Counted from the stretch's first letter, positions 44,334 through 52,718 are shown. The stretch: 64,000 nt of DNA from Rossellomorea sp. y25 (GCF_038049935.1 NZ_CP145886.1:372001-436000), one strand, 5' to 3'. The notes: a model not told the origin generated them from the letters alone. Numbers and translations are program-made.

Positions 44334-44660
44334 TCATCTTAGAGGTAAAGGTCGTAAAATAATCTTGATTGATTTAGGCATCTTGTGTTCACTCTGAGCC
44401 TCTTTTAAATACTTGAACATTTGTTTGCCTGCTACAGAGTTGGCGGAATGAATCGTGATCCGTTCTGCAAATAGCTGCTTTTCAACCATATAGTGTACGA
44501 GCATTAATCCATTACGGGTCTTGCTTTCTAAGTCATGATCCAATGAAAGATGAGCGATAGAAAAATTCAGGAGCAGGTCAATACATTCATCGATGTCTTT
44601 CGCGAGAATGTACCCTTGAGGACAGTGGCGATAATCGTCTAAAAATACATTTACTGTCAT
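44334..44660 (-). CDS. cyclic-phosphate-processing receiver-domain protein
   Basis: 108 residues, a stand-alone receiver-like fold: VFLDDYRHCPQGYILAKDIDECIDLL, LSLDHDLESKTRNGLMLVHYMVE and ITIHSANSVAGKQMF. The acidic DD and DHD motifs and the HSAN motif match a family predicted by comparative genomics to act on cyclic phosphates of RNA ends or nucleotides. The usual context of such domains is RNA repair or nucleotide-signalling operons; here the gene is alone. A palindrome ATTACAA-N6-TTGTAAT (44741-44760) lies 81 bp upstream and may be an operator. Confidence 0.78.
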   Translation of the reverse strand: MTVNVFLDDYRHCPQGYILAKDIDECIDLLLNFSIAHLSLDHDLESKTRNGLMLVHYMVEKQLFAERITIHSANSVAGKQMFKYLKEAQSEHKMPKSIKIILRPLPLR

Positions 44661-44840
44661 ATTAATTCTTCTTTCGTCATTTGACTTAATTTAAGCCTAA
44701 CAGAGTTTGACTTTTTTCTATATAGGTAAATAGTATGATTATTACAAATATAATTGTAATTATTTTGTTGATTTATGGGGGTTAATCTTTATGCGCTTTC
44801 TGAATGATAGAGGGAAATGACTATTTTTTACAGGGGATTT

Positions 44841-45782
44841 TCACCTCCTATTTAGTACTTCCATTAATAAATCAGGGCGATCTGTGATTATACCGTCTGC
44901 TCCCCTTATTACGAGCATTTCCATGGTTTCTTTGTCATTAATCGTCCAATAATGAATGTGAATGCCTTTACGATGGGCTCCCTCGATCAATGTGGGCCGG
45001 GTTAAGTCAATATTCCTTTCTTGAAGGGGAAGCTGGAAGGCATCGACAGTGGGGTTGTAAAGGTTTCTCAGAAAAAAAGTATGAAGGAGGACGAATTTTT
45101 TCGCTTCTTGTTTCCCTCCTTGAGTGGCCACTCTACCTTTTGAGTATGATTCAAATAGATTAATAATGTTCTGATCGAATGAAGCGATGAGAACATTTTC
45201 TTCCATATCATATTCCTGGATGAGCTTCAATAATTTCTGTACGATTTCCTCCATCCTTTTATCAGGATTGTCGTCTTTAATTTCAATGTTAACCCTCATG
45301 TTTGGGAACCGTTGAAACACTTCCTCAAGAGTAGGAACGTATACATTCTTTCCGCGGAATGAGTATTCACCATTCAGATCTTGAAAGGTGTAAGCAGCAT
45401 CAAGTCGCTGAAGCTCCTTCAGCGTGTAATCTTTAACAAATCCACTGCCGTCCGTTGTGGCATCAACGGTTGGATCATGAATCGTTACCAAATGGCCGTC
45501 TTTCGTAATATGTATATCCGTTTCGATGACGTCCACTCCTAAATCAACGGCAGTCTGAAATGCTTCGATTGTGTTACCGGGTGCAAGAAGTTTTCCGCCT
45601 TGGTGAGCGATGACAAGGGGCTCCCCATTTTCTTTTTGCAGGAATGGTGGTGGATTCACTTTATTAACGGGGAGCCAGTAGACGAAAGTAGAAAATATCA
45701 TAAGGAAAGCAGCGACCATCGTTATGACGATTTGACGCTGTTTTTTAGAAGGTTTTAAGACTTCGGGATTCGTATTTTTCAT
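44841..45782 (-). CDS. glycerophosphodiester phosphodiesterase, membrane-anchored
   Basis: 313 residues. An N-terminal helix (residues 20-37) anchors or exports the protein. The GDPD catalytic core is visible: AHQGGKLLAPGNTIEAF (HQGG where HRGG is usual), DVIETDIHITKDGHLVTIHDPTVDATTDGSG with catalytic Glu, Asp and His, and IEIKDD. It hydrolyses glycerophosphodiesters (from phospholipid or teichoic acid turnover) to glycerol-3-phosphate and an alcohol. AAAGGATG precedes the ATG. The family D repeat and the HTH/F1-like gene lie upstream. Confidence 0.9.
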   Translation of the reverse strand: MKNTNPEVLKPSKKQRQIVITMVAAFLMIFSTFVYWLPVNKVNPPPFLQKENGEPLVIAHQGGKLLAPGNTIEAFQTAVDLGVDVIETDIHITKDGHLVTIHDPTVDATTDGSGFVKDYTLKELQRLDAAYTFQDLNGEYSFRGKNVYVPTLEEVFQRFPNMRVNIEIKDDNPDKRMEEIVQKLLKLIQEYDMEENVLIASFDQNIINLFESYSKGRVATQGGKQEAKKFVLLHTFFLRNLYNPTVDAFQLPLQERNIDLTRPTLIEGAHRKGIHIHYWTINDKETMEMLVIRGADGIITDRPDLLMEVLNRR

Positions 45783-45871
45783 AAACTGTCATCCTTTTTT
45801 CGGGAAGATTCTTATTTTCTATTATAAGTACGACCTGGTTTATTTAGGACAATAAATTAGGGTAATTTGTT

Positions 45872-45945
45872 CGAGCGTCCTGTAGCGGAAATAAACGACT
45901 GCTTTTTCTGTGAAAATAGCTGCAATGTGTACGAAAGCAGCCTTC
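45872..45945. repeat. short intergenic repeat family D, copy 2
   Basis: CGAGCGTCCTGTAGCGGAAATAAACG then CTTTTTCTGTGAAAATAGCTGCAATGTGTACGAAAGCAGCC, alignable with 41160-41228. Confidence 0.6.
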
Positions 45946-45969
45946 TAAAAAAGCCTTATGAAATATAAT

Positions 45970-46052
45970 TTACCTTTAAGAGTAAAAAAATTACGTTTGA
46001 ATGATAAATAACTATTGCTTTTAGAAGTAAAATAGATTACTCTTTAAAGTAA
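45970..46052. promoter_or_regulatory. three operator-like TTRC-N8-GTAA repeats before the HTH/F1-like gene
   Basis: TTACCTTTAAGAGTAA (45970-45985), TTGCTTTTAGAAGTAA (46015-46030) and TTACTCTTTAAAGTAA (46037-46052). Centres are 45 and 22 bp apart, about four and two helical turns. The last touches the ribosome binding site. Autoregulation by the downstream HTH protein is a natural reading but is inference. Confidence 0.6.
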
Positions 46053-46068
46053 GGAGGGGATATTTACC

Positions 46069-47118
46069 ATGAAAGAGAATTTAAGGTTGAATGTATCGTT
46101 GCTTAGGAGCCGTGTACCCAATTTAACGTCAGCTGCCAAAACGGTAGGGCTAAGGGCTGCGACGGTATCGAACTTGTGTACCGGAAAAATTTCTGTAGGT
46201 CGCGCCGAGGTGAAAACGATGGTAACGTTAGCGAATTTAGCCAACTGCACGCTGGACGAATTAATTATTCAAGGAGGGAAATTAAGTATGATTGAAACGG
46301 GGATTAAACCACTTGATTTGTTTGCTCCCATTGTTCAAGGTGGTACGAATGGATTTGTGGCCAGATCACAAGTTGGTCAATTTGTTGTACTGGCAGAATT
46401 AACGAAAGTACTGAAAGACAAAGGCTACCAATCGATTTTATTGACATCAAGTAAATCGTTTCCCGGGTTGAGTGATCTTGAAGGATTCGTCGATTCGAAA
46501 TGCCACACGATAGACGATGTCTTTGCAGAAGTAGCCCTTGTTGAGGACAAAGAGAGCATCCTTCTATATATTGATCGTTCTTTTATCGTGTCAGGGGACT
46601 TATATGAATTAAGAGAACGATTCGAAGCAGAGAACTACCCTGAAATCACCACGATTTTGTTTGACCCAAGTGGAGAAGCGGTCGATGAAGATGATCCGTT
46701 CGGTCCACTCGACACCTTATGTTACTTCGACATAGATCTGGCTACCAGGGGCATTTATCCAGCCATACATCCCGTACAATCTACATCGATATTAATAGAA
46801 GACGATGCCCTGGACGCAAGCCACACGGCTATTCACAAGAAAGCAAAGAAACTACTAAGGCGTTACAAAGAAATACGCGTCCTCATGAATACGATTGGTA
46901 AAGATAAAATACCTGAAGCAGATCTCGAACTTTTTCATATAGGAGAGCGATTGGAAGCCTACTTGAGTCAGCCATTCTACGTAGCAGAAGAATTCACCAA
47001 GACAAAAGGCCAAACCGTCCATATCCAAGACACCATCCAAGACATCCAAAAAATACTCCAAGGCAACTACAACCACATCAAACCAACTGACCTAACCTAC
47101 AAAGGGAAACTGAACTGA
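46069..47118 (+). CDS. XRE-type helix-turn-helix fused to degenerate F1-ATPase beta-like domain
   Basis: 349 residues. Residues ~1-70 form a Cro/CI-like HTH (SAAKTVGLRAATVSNLCTGK then TLANLANCTLDELI). From residue 75 the protein follows ATP synthase beta: IETGIKPLDLFAPIVQGG, ILLYIDRSF at the Walker B place, ATRGIYPAIHPVQSTS (225-240), AKKLLRRYKEIR, and LSQPFYVAEEFTKTKG plus DTIQDIQKILQGNYNHI (299-336). The beta-barrel is replaced by the HTH. The P-loop GGAGVGKT reads ARSQVGQF and the GERTREG catalytic loop is missing, so hydrolysis is not expected. AAGGAGGGG precedes the ATG. Monocistronic. No function is known to me; a regulator using an F1-like scaffold is inference. Confidence 0.88.
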   Translation: MKENLRLNVSLLRSRVPNLTSAAKTVGLRAATVSNLCTGKISVGRAEVKTMVTLANLANCTLDELIIQGGKLSMIETGIKPLDLFAPIVQGGTNGFVARSQVGQFVVLAELTKVLKDKGYQSILLTSSKSFPGLSDLEGFVDSKCHTIDDVFAEVALVEDKESILLYIDRSFIVSGDLYELRERFEAENYPEITTILFDPSGEAVDEDDPFGPLDTLCYFDIDLATRGIYPAIHPVQSTSILIEDDALDASHTAIHKKAKKLLRRYKEIRVLMNTIGKDKIPEADLELFHIGERLEAYLSQPFYVAEEFTKTKGQTVHIQDTIQDIQKILQGNYNHIKPTDLTYKGKLN

Positions 47119-47200
47119 GGGACGGACCTCCAGATCCCATTCATGTAAATGAAGATCGCATAGGGGCGGGCCTCGGCAGAAATGTCTTAGGTCCGTCCCT
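47117..47200 (+). repeat. GAGGGACGGACCT hairpin repeat after the HTH/F1-like gene
   Basis: GAGGGACGGACCT (47117-47129) and AGGTCCGTCCCT (47189-47200) form a 12-bp stem around a 59-base loop with GGGGCGGGCC inside. It may serve as terminator; the same word is at 29636 and, shortened, at 7495 and 7588. Confidence 0.7.
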
Positions 47201-47302
47201 TTGCCATTACTTTTTTCTTAATTTTGTGTAGGAGGAAAGAGGATTTTCTAGAAATTTGTCGTATGTGTAAAGTAATGACTTTATTTAGTGGGAGACAATT
47301 CG

Positions 47303-48613
47303 ATGATTATCGAGAAATTATTATTACATGTGTTGATTATATTGGCTCCCGTTCTTATTCAAACCTCACTCCTTGAAAACCATAGGCTAGGGAAATCTCC
47401 TGTTTTTATCGGTGTATTACACGGGATCGCCGCGTTTATGTGCTTGATCTTTGCTTATGAAAGCTTCGGGTTGTATTGGGATTTCCGTTACATTCCTCTG
47501 GTTCTTTCGATGTTATATGGAGGGCGAAAAGCAGGGGTCATTGTACTCATCTTTATTTTAACCGCTCGGGTGATTAACGGCGGGGACGCCATCATTTTCG
47601 GTTTTATCAGTGCGTTTTTAGCAGGAACCCTGCCTTTTCTTATTTCAAACCGCTTCTGGACGTTTCCTCCAAAGAAACGGGTGACTTTTGCCGTGTTACT
47701 TGGATTCTGGCCTGCCCTGGTGATGTTAGGGATTCTTCTTTCCTTCGCTCTCATTTCGGGTGTTCCTGTTTCAGGTAATAAAGAAATGGGCATCTATGTT
47801 CTTATATTCGGTGGGATTCAGGTGTTAGGGGTTGGAGTTGCAGCACAGCTCAATGAGTGGATGATCGAGAAACGATTGCTGCGGGAAGAAATTTTGAAAT
47901 CTGAAAAGCTCAACACATTGGGAGAGCTGGCTGCTTCGATTGCTCATGAAGTTCGGAACCCTCTAACCGTCGTCAAGGGGTTTCTTCAATTAATGAAGAA
48001 ACAGGCGACAGGGGATCATGATGAGTATTTGAAGATTGTATTAAGTGAGTTAGGAAGGGCGGAAGAGATCATCAATGATTACTTGAATTTTGCCAAGCCG
48101 GAATTCGAAAAGTTAGAGAAAGTAAATGTGAAAGATGTTCTCTCAGATGTTACGGTTCTCCTAAACGCATATGCCCTGAAAGATGGTGTATACCTTGATG
48201 CTGCCCTGAAAGAGGATGGTTTTCTATTAACGGATCGGAATAAATTAAAGCAGGCTTTCGTCAACATCATTAAGAATGCCATTGAGGCCACTCCCCCTCA
48301 AGGAAACGTAGCCGTAAATTTAGAAGTCACCCATACCCAAGCAGTCATTACGGTAGAAGACACAGGAAAAGGGATGACAAAAGAACAAATCGCCAGACTT
48401 GGAACACTATTCTTTACAACAAAAGACCACGGTACTGGCTTAGGAACCTCAGTGTCCCTGAGGATTATTGAAGCCATGGGTGGCCATATTCATTATTCTA
48501 GCATTGTTAATAAGGGAACGGTCGTTACAATCAATCTTCCTTTGAACAGAGACAAGGTTGCAAAATTTGATTCGCATCTTGCAAACACGCATATGAACAA
48601 TCAAAACGCTTAG
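47303..48613 (+). CDS. sensor histidine kinase, KinB-like (sporulation kinase type)
   Basis: About 436 residues. The N-terminal 190 hold six hydrophobic segments (5TM-Lyt-like). The H-box SIAHEVRNPLTVVKGFLQLM has the sequence style of the KinA-KinE phosphorelay kinases. N-box FVNIIKNAIEA, G1 EDTGKGM, F-box TLFFTTK and G2 GTGLGTSVSLRII are intact. No response regulator is adjacent, which fits an orphan kinase feeding Spo0F. ATG 47303 follows GGGAGA; the upstream GTG is not supported. Terminator at 48605-48636. KinB itself is the best length match but the ligand is unknown. Confidence 0.88.
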   Translation: MIIEKLLLHVLIILAPVLIQTSLLENHRLGKSPVFIGVLHGIAAFMCLIFAYESFGLYWDFRYIPLVLSMLYGGRKAGVIVLIFILTARVINGGDAIIFGFISAFLAGTLPFLISNRFWTFPPKKRVTFAVLLGFWPALVMLGILLSFALISGVPVSGNKEMGIYVLIFGGIQVLGVGVAAQLNEWMIEKRLLREEILKSEKLNTLGELAASIAHEVRNPLTVVKGFLQLMKKQATGDHDEYLKIVLSELGRAEEIINDYLNFAKPEFEKLEKVNVKDVLSDVTVLLNAYALKDGVYLDAALKEDGFLLTDRNKLKQAFVNIIKNAIEATPPQGNVAVNLEVTHTQAVITVEDTGKGMTKEQIARLGTLFFTTKDHGTGLGTSVSLRIIEAMGGHIHYSSIVNKGTVVTINLPLNRDKVAKFDSHLANTHMNNQNA

Positions 48614-48636
48614 GAAATCATCTAAGTGTTTTTTTG
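48605..48636 (+). terminator. terminator after kinase gene
   Basis: AAACGCTTAG and CTAAGTGTTT around GAAATCAT, then T run; begins within the last codons of the kinase. Confidence 0.8.
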
Positions 48637-48669
48637 ATTTAATTAAGAAATAAGGGAAAATAAAATCTT

Positions 48670-49269
48670 TCATCTCCATTTCCCGTACATACGTTCCATG
48701 ATAGGATAGAAGATATGAATGATAAAACCTAATGTACAGGCGACAATCACTGTTCCAATGCCAACAGCGCCATGAAACACCATGGCAAGCGTAATGGCAA
48801 TTGCTTCGTTTAATAAACGTGAATTGCGTAAATTCAAACCGAACCTGCGATGAATGGCCACCATGAAGGTATCCATCGGACTTGAAGGAAGCTTGGCTTG
48901 AAGGTAAATGGAGATTCCGATACCCAATAGCAAAATGCCAGTCAGTACGAGAGACAACTGTTGAATAAACCCTACCGGTTCAAGTGTTTTAAGGCCAACC
49001 GAAATCCAATAATCAACCATCATTCCAATCACAAAGATCGAGAGCGCAGCTAACCATTGAATGGGTTCTTTTAATAACAATGCGTTTATACAGATGAGAA
49101 TACATCCATTGATGAAGATGCATGTCCCGATCGAAAGGTGGAACAAGGTAGACTCCCCTACGGCAAGTGCATCCCACGGAGCCGCTCCCAAATCTCCTTT
49201 AATAATCAGGGACACACCTAATGATAGCGATAGTAATCCTATACAGTAAAAGATGAATCTTGCCTTCAT
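48670..49269 (-). CDS. YczE/YyaS/YitT-type membrane protein
   Basis: 199 residues, five membrane helices. The pattern GLLSLSLGVSLIIKGDLGAAPWDALAVGESTLFHLSIGTCIFINGCIL (residues ~9-56) is characteristic of YczE/YyaS proteins. In B. subtilis YczE is required for making the lipopeptide surfactin or bacillaene in some strains by an unknown mechanism. No such biosynthetic gene is here. The frame extends upstream to 49371, but ATG 49269 follows GGAGG. Divergent from the helicase gene. Confidence 0.85.
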   Translation of the reverse strand: MKARFIFYCIGLLSLSLGVSLIIKGDLGAAPWDALAVGESTLFHLSIGTCIFINGCILICINALLLKEPIQWLAALSIFVIGMMVDYWISVGLKTLEPVGFIQQLSLVLTGILLLGIGISIYLQAKLPSSPMDTFMVAIHRRFGLNLRNSRLLNEAIAITLAMVFHGAVGIGTVIVACTLGFIIHIFYPIMERMYGKWR

Positions 49270-49371
49270 TCCAGAATCCTCCGTTCCAAAAAAAGCTTGT
49301 CTAATATATATGTTCACTGAAAAAAAGTTAGAATGATAATTTATGTGAGAAAGCCCGAGGTGAAACGTCAC

Positions 49372-51633
49372 ATGATGAAAAGCGTCAAGATCTCAATCAG
49401 GGAATTAGTTGAGTTTGTGTATAAAGAAGGGAGCATAGATGTCAGGTTTCAAGCCCGCTCCTCCATGACCATCGGAACAAAGCTACATCAAAAACTGCAA
49501 AAAGAATACAAAGAAGGTGATGAGAAAGAAGTCTTTCTGAAGGGAGAAAGAGTGGCTGAGGATATTCTCTATCAACTTGAAGGCCGGTGTGATGGAATCC
49601 ACTATAAAAATAAAGAAGTCATTGTCGAAGAAATTAAGTCAACGGCAAGAACCCTGTCCCAGATTGAAGAAGGATCCCGTGTCCACTGGGCACAAGGAGA
49701 ATGCTACGCTTACTTATTGGCGAAAGAAAAGCAGCTCACCCATATTAGCGTACAGCTCACGTATATAGAGGTTGAATCGGAAAAAACGAAGTCATTCATC
49801 CGCACGTACACCCTTGAAGAGCTGGAGCATATCGTTGACGAGACCCTGGCTGCCTATAGTCCATTTGCTTCCATGTTACTGACAAACCAGGATAGTCGAT
49901 TAAAGAGCATTGCAGACCTAAGCTTTCCGTATCCTGTGTATCGAAAAGGCCAGAAAAAGCTCGCTGGTGCTGTCTATAAAACGGTCGCTGAATCCAAATC
50001 CCTGTATGCGAATGCACCGACGGGGACAGGAAAAACCATTTCAACCTTATTCCCGACCATTAAAGCAATGAGCGGGAAATGGTTTTATGTCACGGCAAAA
50101 ACGATTACCCGTACGGTGGCAGAAGAAGCGCTACTCCTATTAGAAAGGGAAGGTTTGTCACAGCGTACCGTTACGATTACGGCAAAAGACAAAATCTGCT
50201 TTAAAGAAGAAACGATTTGTCAGAAAGAGTATTGTGAATTTGCCAATGGCTATTATGATCGAATTAATGGGGCGCTCATTGATATATTGACCTGTGAAAC
50301 CACCATCACACGTCCAATTGTTGAATCGTATGCTAGGAAGCACAAGGTGTGCCCATTCGAATATTCAATCGACCTTTCCTATTTGGCAGACGGTGTCATC
50401 TGTGATTATAACTACATTTTCGACCCTAAAGTTTCTTTAAAAAGAATAAGCGAAGAAAGTAAGAAAAAGACCACTCTTCTCATTGATGAAGCACATAATC
50501 TTGTTGGCCGGGGACGGGAAATGTATTCAGCAACCCTGAAAAAATCCGCTTTTTTAGAAATTAAAAGAATGTATCCTGAGCAAGTTGCGTTAAAGCAGAG
50601 CTTGACAACGGTCAACAAACAATTTCTCCGTTTGAAAAATGAACAAGAAGGAGACATGCGGATTGAACTGGATGCACAATTAGTCGATGCGGTGGAAAGT
50701 TTTGTTGAGGCATCAGAAAAATGCTTGGGAGAAGCAGATGGAGATTGGTCTGAAGGCTTTCTTCAGTTATACTTTGATGCGTTAAGCTTTGTGAGGATTG
50801 CCAACCTCTTTTCTGACGAGCACCGCTTTGTGATTACTAAAAGCTCTAATGAAATAGAGGTGAAGCTCTTTTGCATAGACCCTTCAAAGCTTATTAAACA
50901 TATAACCAAGTCTTTTCACTCATCGATCTTTTTCTCAGCTACCCTTCACCCTTTTTCATATTATTTTCAGCAATTAGGTGGAAGTGAAGACGATTATCGG
51001 TTTCTGATTCCTTCCCCATTTGAAAGAGAACAATGGCAGGTGGGGATCCATCCGATTTCAACTCGATTTAAGGATAGAGATCGTACCCTTTCCTCGATTA
51101 CACGTTCCATTACAGAAGCGTTCAATGAGAAAAAAGGAAACTATCTAGTCTTTTTTTCATCTTACGCCTATATGCAGGAAGCCTTCGAGGAAATGAATCA
51201 GGATGCAATGAATGCAGATTTCATCATTCAGGAGCCTAATATGAAAGAAGTGGACAGAGAGGAATTTCTAAATGAGTATCGAAGCGGCAGAGACCGCCCG
51301 GTTATTGGATTTGCCGTATTGGGAGGGATTTTCTCAGAGGGTATCGATCTGAGAGGAGATCGATTAAAGGGTGTAATTGTTGTAGGAGTAGGTCTGCCTC
51401 AGCCAAGCAGGGATCATGAAATCATTAAGGACTATTTTAATGAACGGGGGTTGAATGGATTCGACTATGCCTATGTATACCCGGGGTTAAATAAAGTATT
51501 TCAATCCGGAGGGAGACTCATCCGTTCAGAGGTGGATACGGGAGTCCTCAGATTGATTGACGACCGCTATCTGTCACAGAAATATCAGTCATTACTGCTT
51601 GAAGAATGGAAGGATTATCAAATCATCACATGA
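49372..51633 (+). CDS. Fe-S XPD/DinG-type helicase with N-terminal PD-(D/E)XK nuclease
   Basis: 753 residues. Residues ~1-160 form a PD-(D/E)XK nuclease: D74 (EGRCDG), E87 and K89 (EEIK), preceded by a helical region with GTKLHQKLQKE. Then a superfamily-2 helicase: Walker A APTGTGKT near 215-222, DEAH box at 371-374 (LLIDEAHN), and motif V/VI in GRLIRSE. Four cysteines, C276, C283, C288 and C327, match the 4Fe-4S cluster of XPD/DinG helicases. It probably unwinds and trims DNA ends or branched structures. ATG 49372 is chosen because GAGGTG precedes it; an upstream ATG at 49333 lacks a site. Monocistronic; terminator 51632-51663. Confidence 0.9.
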   Translation: MMKSVKISIRELVEFVYKEGSIDVRFQARSSMTIGTKLHQKLQKEYKEGDEKEVFLKGERVAEDILYQLEGRCDGIHYKNKEVIVEEIKSTARTLSQIEEGSRVHWAQGECYAYLLAKEKQLTHISVQLTYIEVESEKTKSFIRTYTLEELEHIVDETLAAYSPFASMLLTNQDSRLKSIADLSFPYPVYRKGQKKLAGAVYKTVAESKSLYANAPTGTGKTISTLFPTIKAMSGKWFYVTAKTITRTVAEEALLLLEREGLSQRTVTITAKDKICFKEETICQKEYCEFANGYYDRINGALIDILTCETTITRPIVESYARKHKVCPFEYSIDLSYLADGVICDYNYIFDPKVSLKRISEESKKKTTLLIDEAHNLVGRGREMYSATLKKSAFLEIKRMYPEQVALKQSLTTVNKQFLRLKNEQEGDMRIELDAQLVDAVESFVEASEKCLGEADGDWSEGFLQLYFDALSFVRIANLFSDEHRFVITKSSNEIEVKLFCIDPSKLIKHITKSFHSSIFFSATLHPFSYYFQQLGGSEDDYRFLIPSPFEREQWQVGIHPISTRFKDRDRTLSSITRSITEAFNEKKGNYLVFFSSYAYMQEAFEEMNQDAMNADFIIQEPNMKEVDREEFLNEYRSGRDRPVIGFAVLGGIFSEGIDLRGDRLKGVIVVGVGLPQPSRDHEIIKDYFNERGLNGFDYAYVYPGLNKVFQSGGRLIRSEVDTGVLRLIDDRYLSQKYQSLLLEEWKDYQIIT

Positions 51634-51663
51634 AAAAAGACCGCTCATATAGCGGCCTTTTTT
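51632..51663. terminator. bidirectional terminator
   Basis: AAAAGACCGCT and AGCGGCCTTTT stem with CATAT loop; T runs on both strands, between the helicase and the ferritin-like gene. Confidence 0.85.
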
Positions 51664-51669
51664 CGTATA

Positions 51670-52107
51670 TCAGTTAAAAGAAGGATCTTTTAGTAAGCGA
51701 TCGAATTCTTCAAGATGATGGGTTTCATCTGCAATCATATCGTCAAGCTTGATGCTGAGCTCGACGAGACCCAATTCTTCTGCTTGTTCTTTACGCTTCT
51801 TATAACGCTCGATTGTATCAGCCTCGGCTTTACGGCCTTCCTCTAACATTTCCTTCACATTATCTGTTTGCTTAACAGAAGCCGGAGTTGTTGTAGGATC
51901 TCCGCCTAATGTTTTAATTTTTTCAGCTAAGTATAAAGCATGTCCCTGCTCATCAGGAATTTCCTCTTCGAAGAACGGTTTTAGTATTTGACGATATAAA
52001 CCGCTCACAACAGCAGCGTAGTTTGTATAAAGAATAACTGCAGCATACTCATTAGCTAAATCTTCATTTAGTCCATCAATTAACTCTTTTAATTTTGCTT
52101 CATCCAT
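51670..52107 (-). CDS. ferritin-like diiron protein
   Basis: About 145 residues, four long helices with diiron motifs: NEYAAVILYTNYAA (helix 1), EEIPDEQGHALYLAEKI (EX(n)H pair), EADTIERYKKRKEQAEE and ADETHHLEEFDRLL (second EX2H). The fold is bacterioferritin/rubrerythrin-like and short. Either iron storage, or oxygen or peroxide detoxification is plausible. The frame extends upstream to 52173, but the ATG at 52107 follows AAGGGTGG and starts MDEAKLKELIDGL. Confidence 0.85.
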   Translation of the reverse strand: MDEAKLKELIDGLNEDLANEYAAVILYTNYAAVVSGLYRQILKPFFEEEIPDEQGHALYLAEKIKTLGGDPTTTPASVKQTDNVKEMLEEGRKAEADTIERYKKRKEQAEELGLVELSIKLDDMIADETHHLEEFDRLLKDPSFN

Positions 52108-52255
52108 TAAAATACCACCCTTTTGTGTGTTGTTATATAGGCTATTTACCCAGACAAGAGAAAAAATAAACATTCAGAAATGAATCGAATGCTCCTCAAA
52201 TATTTTGCCTGGAAATGGGGATTCTAATTCTATAAAAGTCAGAGGAGGGATGAGA

Positions 52256-52411
52256 ATGTCTAAACAAGGAAAGAAGAGTATGGACCAAACATCTGAACAG
52301 TTGGCTAAGCAAAAAGCCAAGAATGACGTGGAATTCGGATCTGATATCCAGGTAGGGAATTCAAAAAGTCAAAGTCAGAAAAAAAGTGGCAAACAAGTAA
52401 ATAAAAAATAA
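52256..52411 (+). CDS. small hydrophilic Lys/Gln/Ser-rich protein, gamma-SASP-like
   Basis: 51 residues, highly charged, without Cys or Trp: starts MSKQGKKSMDQTSEQLAKQK, then AKNDVEFGSDIQVGNSKSQSQKKSG. The EFGSD part recalls the EFASE protease site of gamma-type SASPs, and the low-complexity Gln/Lys composition fits a spore protein, but the match is loose and the repeats of SspE are absent. AGGAGGG spaced six bases from the ATG at 52256 is excellent. The gene is followed by ykuS. Confidence 0.6.
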   Translation: MSKQGKKSMDQTSEQLAKQKAKNDVEFGSDIQVGNSKSQSQKKSGKQVNKK

Positions 52412-52472
52412 ATGACGAATATCTTTTTCCCTGAAAGAAAAACCTATATGTAGAACCAGGAGGTGTAAAGGC

Positions 52473-52718
52473 ATGACAAGAAGAATTGGTGTTGAACAAT
52501 CCCTGCAGAACGTTGTACAAGCCTTACGTGAAAAGGGGCATGACGTTGTTGAACTTAAGCAGGAATCAGATGCAAATGGCTGTGACTGCTGCGTAGTGAC
52601 AGGAATGGATTCCAATGTAATGGGTATTCAAAACGTGGCTACCCAAGGATCTGTTATTGAAGCAAGCGGATTAAGTGCTGATGAAGTGTGTCAGCAAGTT
52701 GAGAGCAGACTACAATAG
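52473..52718 (+). CDS. ykuS: UPF0180 family protein YkuS
   Basis: 81 residues, equal in length to B. subtilis YkuS. The pattern [51 protein letters not shown] is the family core: a Rossmann-like half with a conserved CDCCVVTG motif. Function unknown. AGGAGGTG precedes the ATG. A terminator follows at 52741-52768. Confidence 0.92.
   Translation: MTRRIGVEQSLQNVVQALREKGHDVVELKQESDANGCDCCVVTGMDSNVMGIQNVATQGSVIEASGLSADEVCQQVESRLQ

Noticed and set aside
46044..46250. Minus-strand frame opposite the HTH region
   Set aside because: It is antisense to a well-supported gene with a strong ribosome binding site and has no start signal.
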